A stretch of DNA of 15,681 nt. Source: Blastocladiella britannica. Its lineage: Eukaryota; Blastocladiomycota; Blastocladiomycetes; Blastocladiales; Blastocladiaceae. Made by a program: the position numbers and the translations under genes. The stretch spans positions 1-15,681 of the forward strand of contig MU624966.1 in assembly GCA_025349905.2 (NCBI GenBank). The letters run 5' to 3'. This document shows, piece by piece, positions 1 through 9,375 of this stretch. The notes below the pieces were generated by a model. The model was not told the DNA's origin. It saw nothing but the letters and a program-made list of their open reading frames with translations, and did not search any database. Position 1 is the stretch's first letter. Every line of letters starts with the position of its first letter.

Positions 1-875
1 TGGATCCCTCGGCCGACGATGCCAAGTCCGCTTTTGAGTTGGATTCTATAACAAATTTTGCAATCAGTTCCCCGGAGCAGCACTGCAAAAAAGTACCAAG
101 AGTCGGGTTGACAAGCCCCTCAAACTGCGTCTCGACCTGACCCACCTGCCCGTCAGCGCTGATGGCCAGTACGCCCTGGTGGTTGGCCGAGATGGTGACG
201 TGCGCCGCCATCCTTGAATACCGCTCCACGACGGTTTTGAGCGCGCCAAGCGGTTTTGGCAGCGCAATAAACACGTCCGAGGCCGGGATCCGCGGTTCCC
301 GCAGACCAGCTGTGGCAGCGCGGCGCATGGGGATCACTGGCACGTGGTGCACGATCGATAGCGGGCGGCCCGATTTAGACTCGGACGAGATGGTGATGGC
401 GAGCACCGGCATCATGGCGGCGGCGGCCGCTGGCGGTGGTGGTGCGGTCCCAGATGCGGGCGGTTGCGGTAATGGTGGGGCGGGAGGACCAGCGATCGGC
501 ACGCGCGTCAGCTTGATGGTTGCGGCGTGCGCGTGCGCCATGGACTTGAACGCGCGCGACAAGTGCGTCAATGGCACCTCGAGAAAGATCTCGTTGCGGT
601 GCGCCGACTCGATAATGTACGCGTCCAGGTCGAACGCGGCCGCGGCGGGCAGCATGCACCATACTTGCGCGCCAGCGTCCGCCGCGTCCTTGACGATAAA
701 CTGCAGCTTGGTCGGCGTCAATTTGAACACGCAAGACTTGCTGATTTTCTCGATCGACTGCAGCACCTCTGTATAAACCTTTGAGTGAGTAAGGGCCAGC
801 TCATTTTGACACAAAAGAAATTGGTTGCTGACTGATGAGAGTACGGGGGTTTGATATAGTAGATTTCATGCGCAT
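1..875 (-). CDS. HUS1: HUS1, checkpoint sliding-clamp subunit (partial, 3' end off the window)
   Basis: Hus1 is one subunit of the ring-shaped 9-1-1 clamp (Rad9-Rad1-Hus1), loaded at DNA damage in the nucleus to activate the ATR-type checkpoint kinase. Modelled exons: 875-845, 768-97, 45-1 (continues off the edge). Exon 1 encodes MRMKSTISNP, close to the start of fission yeast Hus1 (MRFKTRISN). The large exon carries the family pattern: LTPTKLQFIV, QVWCMLP, NEIFLEVPLTHLSRAFKS, IVHHVPVIPMR, LREPRIPASDVFIALP, LKTVVERY, then VETQFEGLVNPTL. A Pro/Ala-rich insertion of about 33 residues (around bases 380-475) follows the TIKLTR strand and is absent from human HUS1. The exon 1/2 junction is the least certain part: I chose donor 844 and acceptor 769 because both phases match and a TTACTCAC branch-like site lies between. 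Intron 2 (96-46) is 51 bases and stays open if retained. Identity is secure from many aligned blocks; the splice sites are inferred. Confidence 0.9.
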
Positions 876-1746
876 TTTGAATACGTTATTTTGACTTGAC
901 TTGGGAGCGCTGCATCGCTTGAGTGCGAAAGAGAGAGAGAACAATTTATGGTTTTTTTTGATGCGGCGATGGGAAGTGTGGGACTCATTTGTTCGTGGAG
1001 TTTCGTTCTTGAATGACACCCCTCACATGGCAATAACTACTGTGAGCCCGACAGACGCCAATACAGCTCTCGGGTGCCGTATGTCCACTCGTTCAAGTCG
1101 TGTGCGGCGCGGATCAAAGGTAAAAGAGCAACCTTTGCGCACTCAAGGCCACTGGCTTCAACGATTCAGCGCGACGCTCGGGCTCCGTCATGTCGCGGCT
1201 GCCTTTGAGGACCATTCTCGGCAGCGGTTGAACTCGCTCGGGACGCGGAGAGTGGAAAATGTAAACCAAAAATACCAGCATATGCAGGGTGATGGGCGAC
1301 CAGCTTTTATGAAAAAATGGCCGGGTGCACAGCCCACCAGTTGATGTGGTGGCAGCCATCGCCTGCGAGGTAAAAAAGTATCGCGACGAAATGGCCAACA
1401 TCGACATTGAGAACAAGTGGGATTTGATGCTGCGCGCTACTCTTGTCTCTCACGTGTCGACCGAATCAATAAATCGACATGGTAAATCGTTAAGTCCGAT
1501 CAACTGCGCCGGCCACCGTCAACTCGTTCCCTACTCGTTTCTCTGCTTTGCTCCATTTTCTTTTCGGATCTTTTCGTGCGCGGCCTCCACATTTCCCTTC
1601 CCTCAAAAGGCACCGACACTTCCTCTTCCCACCTCGTTCGATATCCAAATTGCTGCTTTTCTTTGCTCCTCGTTCTCACACTTCACTCGATCTTGCCCAA
1701 GTTCCCCTCCGACCCCACTCCCACTTAACCCCCACCATTTCTCACG
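876..1746. other. Region without an assignable gene; HUS1 upstream region and CT-rich tract
   Basis: The part next to 876 should contain the HUS1 promoter. On the minus strand an 81-codon ORF from ATG 1359 to TGA 1114 has reasonable codon use and a hydrophobic stretch (TLHMLVFLVYIF). A second minus frame is open from 1165 to a TAG at 1037-1039 and ends LNEWTYGTRELYWRLSGSQ, which also looks coding. I could not join the two with a phase-correct intron and recognise neither. On the plus strand a donor-like GAG/GTAAAA lies at about 1367-1375. Bases 1500-1746 are strongly pyrimidine-rich on the plus strand, as fungal promoters often are just upstream of transcription starts; this supports a plus-strand gene beginning near 1747. 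No gene is called here. Confidence 0.4.
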
Positions 1747-2412
1747 ATGACATCTGATTCAATACTTTTTTCGCGGTCTGCTCGCGCCCTATCTATGCAA
1801 GCGCTTGGTGTACGTCCCTCGTATTTTTATTCATAACCAAAACCAAAAAAAAAAACTCGTTCCCTCCAGTGCCTCTTCAATCCACCGCACTGCCAAAACC
1901 ATCAATCCCTTTTCCGCTCGCGTCGCTATTCGTCAGATGACATACTAAATCGTGATATACAAAACTTCCGCCCATATTAGGAATCGAGCGCGGTCCTGAA
2001 TGAAGCTCAAGACATTCTCGGGAACAAAAAGATCGCCTTCTCATCCTCAACGCCAGCGCCGGATCAACCACACTCCGACCTCGTTATTCCCAACGCCCCG
2101 ATCCCATGCGGCCGGCAAGCACGCAAAATCATGAACGCATCCACAACAACACCCTCGACATACCCAACACAAGGTCTGCCATTGACACTTCCGTTTGTGC
2201 CAAGAAGCTCTCCATCTTCGCCGTCGCCGTCATCGACATCCAACGAATCCGGCAACAACGGGGTCGTGCTCGTCTCCTTTGTCCTTGAAATGGCATGCAC
2301 GCCATTCTCTGGCGAGTGCGCATGGCCAGTCTGCTCGCCATTGCCAGCGATCCGAAGCGGAAAATACCAACCCAACAGCACCGTCGTCGCTGCCAGCCCA
2401 CGGCTCTATTAA
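1747..2412 (+). CDS. Candidate small split gene with a mitochondrial-type leader (uncertain)
   Basis: ATG 1747 follows a 250-base pyrimidine-rich tract. The first exon, 1747-1809, encodes MTSDSILFSRSARALSMQAL, basic and hydroxyl-rich with no acidic residue after position 4, like a mitochondrial presequence. It ends at a good donor (GTACGT, 1810) that matches other donors in this window, and an acceptor CCCTCCAG ends at 1869. Downstream, one frame is open from 1981 (after a TATTAG acceptor, with a TACTAA branch-like site near 1943) to TAA 2410-2412. Its product is Ser/Pro/Thr-rich with a central Ser-Pro run and is not recognised. I could not fix how 1870-1980 is spliced: phase 0 needs either one intron 1810-1980 or a different first donor. 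In phase 0 the 1870 exon reads RSRRYSSDD, typical of a presequence cleavage site, but then stops. A minus-strand ORF (2381-2064) competes. Treat as a lead only. Confidence 0.3.
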
Positions 2413-2717
2413 AAAATAACCAGTATTCCCACCACTTCCCATCCCAACCTTTTAAGTTGTCTATACTCGTCTGTTTATCCTTCCCATCCCCCCCCCCAGT
2501 AGTATGATCCGTCTGTTTCGAAAATATATACATAAATTTTCTGTGCTTTTTTTTTCATTTTCACATCAGGCCTCTTTTCTCTCAAGAAAAAAAGGATGAG
2601 ACCATTTTCCCATCATGCACGAAAACATACAACGCAAAAAAAAAATTTACAATCCAAATAGAGTTTATATTATTTCGCCCAGCCAACAATCTTGTTTAAC
2701 TATTCCCAAAGGTATGA
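2413..2717. other. AT-rich 3' region between converging transcription units
   Basis: No coding frame is credible here. The stretch has A and T homopolymers (about 2550-2556, 2586-2592, 2636-2645), a C run at about 2489-2498, and AT-rich segments suited to cleavage and polyadenylation. For the minus-strand GCL gene, an AATAATATAAA-like segment lies about 40-55 bases beyond its stop. It probably contains the 3' untranslated end of GCL and of the doubtful plus-strand gene to its left. Confidence 0.45.
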
Positions 2718-5365
2718 TCAATACCGGACCGGCGCAACGGCAGGGAACGCATCCATTTCCGTGACCTTGCGGCACTGCAAGAGCACGTCGTAGGCCACCG
2801 CGGGGCTCACGCGCGAATCGCCCTTGTACTCAGGGTGCTGCATGACGAGCTGGCGCATCCAGTTAGCGGTGGTAGCGACGCGACCCGCGGCGCGGTCGCC
2901 AATAAAGTCCAGGTAAGTTTCCACCAGCGCCCGGCCGTCGGTGTCCATGACCAGCGACCCGAGGAACGTGCGGATCAAGGGGATCAGGCCTGTGAACCCG
3001 GCCCCGCCGTTGATGATGTTGTCGACCGTCAGTTCCGCGTACTTGCCCGCGGTGGTCCCGTTGGCGGTCACGGTGGGCGCACTGGCCGACTTTTGCGCGC
3101 TACCAGCAAGGTCGGGCGAGCTGGTTGCGGACCCAGAGGAAAGACCGGTCAGCGGCTTGCGCAGCGGCGAGTTGGAGCGCGACCGCGGCGCAAAGGACGA
3201 CAGGCACGTGCAGTCGCCACAGCTCGAGCACTCGACGCACGGCGAGCCGGTGCGCTTGATGGGCGCCATCGCCATGTCGCTCTCAGACTTGGCGGTCCCG
3301 TTGGCAGTTCCATTGGTGGCGATTCCGTTGGCAGTGGTGGCACCATGGGTAGCGGCGGCCACAAGCGCCGTCAGCTGCTCCTCGGACCCGGTCCGCGGCA
3401 GACAGCAGTCGGGCGTGGCGGTCAGCGACGCGTGCGCGTCCTCGGTCGACGGCACCGAGCTGCGGAACCAGAACCGCTGGTCGAGCACCGCGTCGCGGCG
3501 CTGCGCGCGGGCTATGTTCTCGTCCACCTTCGACAATGGAATGTACAAGTCGAGGTCCAGGGCCAAGATCACGCGCGATGCCAGAACAATAAACACCGAG
3601 TGCGCGGCGTTCTCAAAGTCCGTGAGCTGCACTTCCATGGACCGGAACTCGACGCGCCATCCGAGATCGGGCTGCGTGGTCGGTGGCGGCTTGAACCGCA
3701 TCGTCTGCCAGTTGGTGGACTGCAAGTTCTCGAAATGGTCCGTGTCCACGGCGTCGTTCTGGTTAAGCAGCTCCTTGTACATCACCAGCGGGTCGCGGAT
3801 AAACAGGTGCGCAATGTGGCGCGCCAGTTGTCCGTCGACGCCCTCGTCCCGCAGCTGCGCCTCAATCGACTCGTCCACCACAAGCGGCAGATCATTGTAC
3901 TCGGGCTGGTACGACGCGTGCATCGACAGGTACGTCGAGATCGAGTCGTACCGCGACTTGGGAATGCGCCGCGGCACCCGCGGCCCAACATCCACGGTCT
4001 TGCCGGTCTTTTCGTCCCACTGCCGTGCGAGAACCGCTGCCGCGGGGTCGACTCCGCGCTCGGCGCGCGTCCGGTCGTCCACCGCGCCCGCAATCACGTT
4101 CCAGCGACAGTCCACATCCACCAGGTGACCGCGGAAAATGGGCGAGGAGGCCGTCAGTGCAAGCATGATCGGGGAGAGCACTGCGAGCTGGTCGTACAGG
4201 TGACGCGCCTCGCAAATGTGGGACGCTTGCAGCGTGATCTGGAGGCAAGAGCAGCCCATGCCAAAGCACATGCAGTCGAGGTAGATGTGATCGGGCTTGG
4301 CGGCGCCTATTTTTTTGGTCGTCAGTTGTCTGTCTTTTTCTTGAGAAAAGAAAACATGTACCTGATGCGTATTCGGCCTCCAGTCCTGGCTCACGGAACG
4401 GCTTTGGCGTGTGCTGATCGGGGTAAATTGGGAGGTTGATGGCGACCTTTTCGCCACGCCGCTCGCGAATGTTGGCGGTAAGCGTGCTGCAGTAGAGTAT
4501 AAAGTGTCAGTCTCCTTTAAAAAAATGAGCGAATAGATACAATACGATACCGGAAACGCGGATGCGGGTTGATGGCGTCATCGGGAATGAAGAGCGATTT
4601 GGACGAGGGAGCATGGCGCTCGCGCTCGGCCGGGTTGCTCGTGTCCACGTGCGGATGCAGGAACGGTGCATCGTGCGAGTCGCCAAGCCGCGGAAACACC
4701 GTGATCGAAGCCAGGAACTCGTGCGGCTCCAGCAGCGCGGCAGCTGCCTGGCGCCGGCGCTTCATGGACGCTTGCACCTTGGACAGCTCGTCGGCGCGCA
4801 TGCCGTACGGGTGGCCAGGGGTTCCTATTTCAAGTGCCGTGGATTTTCTTCATCTAAAGTCAATTTCACGAAAAATGCCAACAGAAGCAATGTGATCAAC
4901 AAACCTTCCAGCATGTACCGCGCGTACTCGGGCCGCCAGAGCAGATCGACTTGAGCCCTATGCCGTTTTAGTTTCTTCAGCCATATCCATCAAAAAGGGA
5001 CGTGTGAATCTGGTTTCCGTGGGCGGAACAGGGAAATGACCCAGTGCCACTTGCAATGGAAAGAAAAAAAAACGGAAAAGGAAAAAAAAGCAGTACCCAG
5101 TGGCTTTGGCCTCTTCTTCCTCTTGCATGAGCTCGGTGAGCACGTCGTACCCGCGTAGCGAGAGCGCGGCGTTGCGTGCTTCGTCGTCAAAGTGCACCAA
5201 CATGTACTCGACCTCATCGCCCCAGTACAGCACGCCACGGCGGCCGAGGCCCTTGTTGGAGCGGAACGTCGCCAGAAACTGCGCAATACCGTGCTTGCGA
5301 ACGTGATCCGCGTATTGCTTTGCGTCCGTCCACGGGAGCGGCGTGCCGACGGAAAGGAGACCCAT
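2718..5365 (-). CDS. GSH1: Glutamate-cysteine ligase catalytic subunit (gamma-glutamylcysteine synthetase)
   Basis: Joins glutamate to cysteine using ATP, the first and usually limiting step of glutathione synthesis, in the cytosol. Exons: 5365-5097, 4957-4905, 4824-4551, 4486-4362, 4306-2718; all phases agree and give 769 residues. Start chosen from MGLLSVGTPLPW, matching human MGLLSQGSPLSW. Conserved blocks follow: WGDEVEYML (metal and substrate site), [129 protein letters not shown] and INGG..GLIPL. Human GCLC has 637 residues; most of the excess is a low-complexity linker at residues 528-664 with a run of Asn-Gly/Thr-Ala repeats, a five-cysteine cluster (597-608) and Ser-rich stretches. 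Divergent from the BTB gene across 418 bases. No GCLM-like partner is in the window. The family call is firm. Confidence 0.97.
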
Positions 5366-5783
5366 TTTGATTTTCTTAAAGTTTTGCGTGGGTTGTGTGG
5401 ATCAAACAGAAATATCGTTTGACGAGAGAGGGGAGAGAAGGGAATGAAGTGCAACGGGCGCGTCTTCGGATGGGGAGGAGGGAGGAGACGCGTTAATTAC
5501 AAAAGGAAAGTTGTTGGCACGCAGCGATGCAGTGCGGGCTGCGCACAATGCGACACGCTGACAAATTTTCCAACAACACACGTAAAGCATTGCCCGTGCC
5601 AAACCCCGTAAACCGGCGAGGTTCTCGCGCCCTTGGAGAAATTCATTTTCCAGCTCACGCATGCCCAATTTTGCCGACGCTGATCAGTCTCTTCGTTGCA
5701 GTAGTCGTCGCCGTCGGCCAACTCAACTCTTGTGAGCACCACCAAGTTTGAGCTTGCTCTTGCGAAATCACTTCACTATTAAG
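5366..5783. promoter_or_regulatory. Divergent promoter between GCL and the BTB-domain gene
   Basis: These 418 bases lie between two ATGs that point away from each other, so they must hold both promoters unless one is further out. An ACGCGT hexamer, the core of the fungal MluI cell-cycle box, is at 5488-5493. A purine-rich tract (about 5424-5488) lies on the GCL side. I saw no TATA box at a useful distance and no Yap1-type TTASTAA site, which might have been expected for a glutathione gene. Several short ORFs here overlap on both strands and none looks real. Confidence 0.6.
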
Positions 5784-7875
5784 ATGAATTCGCCAGAGCC
5801 CCGGGGACCACCGCCGCTCATCGTGCCCACCTTTGCCGGCGTCGACCCCAACGACATGGACGGCGAGGACATGCCGCTCATTCACGTCACGCCGCCGACC
5901 CTGGTCATCACCAACCGAGGCAGTGGAGGCGCCGGCGCCATTCGGCAGCTTCTCGGCGGCCGCATCATGCGCTGCTCGGACTGCAATTCAGAGGTACGCT
6001 TACATTACTCGACCCAGTACGAGCACACAATAACGCAATGGAAGAAAGTACTCGGTCCTGGCCCAGTTCAAGTCCGACGGCGCCTTTGCCGACATTACGC
6101 TGACGCTGCCCAGCGGCCGCACCATGGATGCGCACAAGTTTGTGCTGGCCACCGCCTCGCTCACGCTCCAGCAGGCGCTGCTGGCCAAACCACACCTCTC
6201 GCAGCTCGACCTGCGCCAGTTCCTGCCCTCGGACCCGCAGCACGCGACCGAGCTGGTCCTCGACTACGCGTACTCGCGCCACGCGCACGTGTACCCGGGC
6301 AACGTGCTGGGCGTGGCCCATGTAGCGCGGGCGCTGGGCATTGCCGACCTGCACCGGTTCGCCATCACGATGCTAGCCCAGTTTGTCGGCACCGACCCGG
6401 CGGCCATGGTGCACGCCGCCGTGCACTTTTACGTGCCGTACCTGCAGACCCAAATTGCCACCGCCCTCGCATCGCTGGCCACCCCACGCAACATCACCGA
6501 CACGTCAACGTGGGATGCGACCGCGCGCCTGCCGCCCGCGGCCTTTGCGATCATCTTCACCACCGCCGGGTGCCCGCTGTCCATGGACGCGCGATTCTCG
6601 CTCATCCAGCGGTACATGCAGCTCAACATTGACTCGCCCATACCACTGCGCGCCGTTGGGCCCGACGGGTCGGCTGCGCCACGCATGCTCCTGCACCACG
6701 AAATCACGGACCTGTGGTCGCTGGTGGACTTTAAGCTTGTGTCGACCGAGGCCCTGGCCAAAGGGTTCGAGCTGCCGCACGTACCGAAACACCGCATGTT
6801 TAGCACGCTCATGACTCGTCTGGTGGCCACACAAGCGCAGGCGTACGCGGCCGACCGCGAAGCGCTTCGTAGTCGTCGCGACTCGGCGTCGTCGACCGCA
6901 TCAGGCAGCCAGTCGTCCGTGCCTTCGTCCCCTACGATCCCTTCTATCCCATCGTCGCCGGGCCTCTCGGCCATTTCGCCCGCGGCGTTTGAAGCCATGT
7001 CCGACACACAGCAGATTGACTATGTGAGCGCCACGCTTGCGCGCATTTCAAAGGCCGACGATCGCCGCAAGGCCGGTAATAGCGGTCATGGCCCACCGCC
7101 GATGCCAACAATGCCTCCGCCGACCCCTCCGCTGGTGGCAGCCATCCTGCATCAGCCGCAGCCGCGGTCGCCACAAGCAGCGCTGGGTCAGTTGGGCCGC
7201 ACCTACACTTTCCCGCCCGACCCAGTTGGCACGCGGCCCGGATCGGCGTCGTCCCTGGCTTCGCCTCCATCAGCCCGCGCAACGCCACCACCGCCGCCGC
7301 CTCCACGCTCGGCCGCAATCCGAGTCTCGACCATGCCGCAGACAGCGCTTCCGGTCCGGGCGGCATTCCCACAGCTGACATCATCAACATCGGTGCCCCA
7401 TACCTCGCCCCACTCGCCCGCCCCCGGCGTGTTTGGTCGCCAGGCCGTGCCTCCGATTAATAGCGGTGCTGAGCCCGCACCCATGTCGCACACAACCCAT
7501 ACCCCTGCGGGACGTCCCATGCGATCTCACGGCCCACCAGCCCCTGCGCGGATACGTCCAGGAACGCCGACCAATTCCGCCGTTCCCGCAATCCCGTCGC
7601 CGCTGGCGCAGCAGCACCACCACCCTCATCATCTTGGATCGGTGATTGCTGCGCGCGCTGCCAACGATGGAATCTCGACCGAGCGCGCGCGGCCAGTGAT
7701 TTCTCGCATGCCGGCAATTGTTCGTCCCATTGGGCCGCCCATTCGATCACAAACAGCGGACGTGGTTACTGGGCAGCAGGGTGGTGGTGCCCCTCGTGGT
7801 GCAGACGAGGCAGCGGGAGGATTACGGCGATCGATTTCGAATCCGGTCCCTGCCGTTGCCATGGCAAGATGGTGA
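5784..7875 (+). CDS. BTB/POZ-domain protein with long proline/serine-rich tail
   Basis: Two exons, 5784-5993 and 6049-7875, give 678 residues; both ends of the 55-base intron are phase 0 (donor GTACGC, acceptor GAAAG). Residues about 75-182 form a BTB/POZ fold: QFKSDGAFADITLTL, then the hallmark MDAHKFVLATAS, a helix pair, ATELVLDYAYS, and GVAHVARALGIADLHRFAI. BTB domains dimerise and often recruit Cullin-3 ubiquitin ligase. Residues about 183-300 are helical and may be a BACK-like extension (AAVHFYVPYL, FSLIQRYMQLN, LWSLVDFKLVSTEAL). From about 310 to the end the chain is disordered, rich in Pro, Ser and Ala, with polyproline runs (PPPPPPP near 7285-7305) that could bind SH3 or WW domains. 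There is no Kelch repeat, ankyrin repeat or zinc finger. A MRCSDCNSE pair of cysteines ends exon 1. The partner and function are unknown. Exon 1 is inferred from phase and from its acceptable coding quality. Confidence 0.85.
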
Positions 7876-8430
7876 CGCCTTTACCTTCACATTGTTAATT
7901 TAGAATCTGCTGTATGATATATGCCATATATGCTACCTGTCCCCCTTTCATTGTCAATCTATCACTCCGATAATAAATAAAAATGGGCCGCATTCAACTC
8001 GCGATTTCCAGCATCCGAGAGTGGTTCCGCCGGCGGCAGAGACGATCCACCGCCTTCCCTAATCAAACCTCACGCCAACAAAAGCAAACAACACACTCTG
8101 ATTCAAGTCCTCCTTTACCACCGCCGCACTCCCAGTTGCCGCCAGTGGACTCAACGACCATACCCATCTCAGTAGCACCGCCAAAACGATTCGAACAAGC
8201 GCGCATTTTCCCACCGCCGCCACCACGGGTGGGATGGGTATCGACGTGCTCTTCGTCCACGAGCGTGCCGTCACAGTTATCAGAATGTGGCAACAACAAC
8301 TTCAAGTTTACTGGATGCTGGAATGATCGTCGTTGAATGATCCACAATTTCCCATCGAAGCCTCAAATGTCTCTTTTTTCCCATCGCCTCCCAATAATAA
8401 TGCAATAGTATTTCTATAAAGTCATGAGCA
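7876..8430. other. Intergenic region: BTB 3' end and B9D1 upstream region
   Basis: The first hundred bases are AT-rich and end in ATAATAAATAAAA (about 7970-7982), a likely polyadenylation signal for the BTB gene. The remainder contains one doubtful ORF, described separately, and then the presumed B9D1 promoter (about 8340-8430), which is AT-rich with a TATTTCTATAAAG segment at 8409-8421, only ten bases before the start codon. Ciliary genes are often controlled by RFX factors through an X-box; I found only an isolated GGCAAC half-site near 8288 and no full X-box. Confidence 0.5.
7983..8336 (+). CDS. Doubtful 117-residue ORF between BTB and B9D1 genes
   Basis: The ORF opens with MGRIQLAISSIREWFRRRQR, a basic amphipathic helix, followed by a Ser/Thr/Pro/Gln-rich stretch, two polyproline patches and a short Cys-containing end. 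Nothing in it is recognised. In favour: a clean ATG, mixed but acceptable codon use, and room for a gene. Against: the ATG directly follows the presumed polyadenylation signal of the upstream gene, leaving no promoter, and a competing minus-strand ORF (8347-8063) covers most of it. It could also be part of a long 5' leader of B9D1. Confidence 0.22.
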   Translation: MGRIQLAISSIREWFRRRQRRSTAFPNQTSRQQKQTTHSDSSPPLPPPHSQLPPVDSTTIPISVAPPKRFEQARIFPPPPPRVGWVSTCSSSTSVPSQLSECGNNNFKFTGCWNDRR

Positions 8431-9375
8431 ATGGCCGCACCTGGACTGCCTCCACCACCGCCGCCGCCACCGCCGCCTCCACTTCTCAAGCAAGCATCGC
8501 ACCAAAGCACCACCGGCCGAGGAGGAGGAGCGGGAGCAGTGGGACCAGGATCCTCCTCATCCGGGTCCACGACATTCACGCTGCACCTATCCGGCGAGCT
8601 CGAATCAGTGCAAAGCGCCGCATGCAAGGTCATGTACGCGCGGCTCGAGCTGACCGCGGGTCCCGACTGGTCGCTGCAGTCGGGCACCGACCAAGTGCTC
8701 ACGCAGCTAGCATTTCGGCACGTTTCGTCCGCCTCGGCGTCGGGAGCCGCGCCCGGCCCACCACTAGCCGGCCCCATGTCCGTTTGGTGGTTCCTAGTGG
8801 CCCCGATCTTGGCCCTGGTATCGTTATTCATGGGCGGTGGGATGGATCGATTACCGGCGGCAGCACGGGACTCGATGGTGGCAGTGTGGAGCTGTCCGTG
8901 GCACGCGGTGTTCCGATCAGCCAACCCGTTCGGGTGGCCGCACGCGGTCGTCGGCGTGTACGGACTGGATGCGGTCGGGCGAGACGTGCTGGTCGGGTAC
9001 GCGAGTGCGCGGATCCCGCGGTCGGCGGGCCGGTACGTCAATTGTTTATGTATGCTCACTGGATCCTGCGCTCACGATCATGCACAGGCATGTTATCTAT
9101 GCGCCGATCTTTACGCCGCTCGCGTCTTCGCCATTTAACGGGTTTTTGTCCAGCGTGCTGGGCCGGCCGCCCGAGTTGTTGGACTCGACGTTGGCCGCTC
9201 GGAGCGACAGTCGACACGGTACCGTTATTCTTCTTCTCTGACCTACTTGGCTCACCAAATCACCATGAAATATACAGCACTCCGCGTCCGATCCGATGGA
9301 CTCGTCAAGCTCGTGGTCAATGTTGCATTCAAGGACATGGCCAAACTTGGGTACTTGCTGGAAAGCCCACACTAA
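8431..9375 (+). CDS. B9D1: B9 domain-containing protein 1, ciliary transition-zone (MKS complex) subunit
   Basis: B9D1 works with B9D2 and MKS1 in the MKS/B9 complex at the ciliary transition zone, which gates protein entry to the flagellum. Exons 8431-9032, 9088-9218 and 9278-9375 (introns of 55 and 59 bases, phases matching) give 276 residues; human B9D1 has 204. The B9 domain starts at about residue 48: TFTLHLSGELES, YARLELTAGPDW, VWSCPWHAVFRSANPFGWP, VVGVYGLDAVGRDVLVGYAS, IPRSAGRH, then FLSSVLGRPPELLD and finally LRVRSDGLVKLVVNVAFKDM AKLGY. Each block aligns with the human protein. Two additions stand out: a Pro/Gly/Ser-rich N-terminus with eleven consecutive prolines (residues 7-17), and an insertion at about residues 98-149 with a membrane-helix-like run. 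ATG 8431 has a strong context (G at -3 and +4); an out-of-frame ATG lies seven bases upstream at 8424. Converges on the forkhead gene with 111 bases between the stops. Confidence 0.92.

Noticed and set aside
801..1019. HUS1 extension or separate ORF beginning at 1019
   Set aside because: It starts at a GTG. The ATG at 875 matches the start of fission yeast Hus1, so the upstream part is leader sequence.
2835..4439. Long plus-strand ORF (534 codons) opposite the GCL gene, and a second of 395 codons
   Set aside because: They lie fully antisense to a gene with strong family matches, contain no known motif, and are a by-product of its high GC at third codon positions.
8719..8877. Intron hidden in the B9D1 insertion
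   Set aside because: No GT donor and AG acceptor in the stretch share a phase while keeping the conserved VWSCPW block. Kept as coding, but flagged as a finding.
8280..9059. Minus-strand ORF of 259 codons opposite B9D1
   Set aside because: Its translation is low-complexity Gly/Pro/Ala with no motif, and the plus strand encodes conserved B9D1 blocks.
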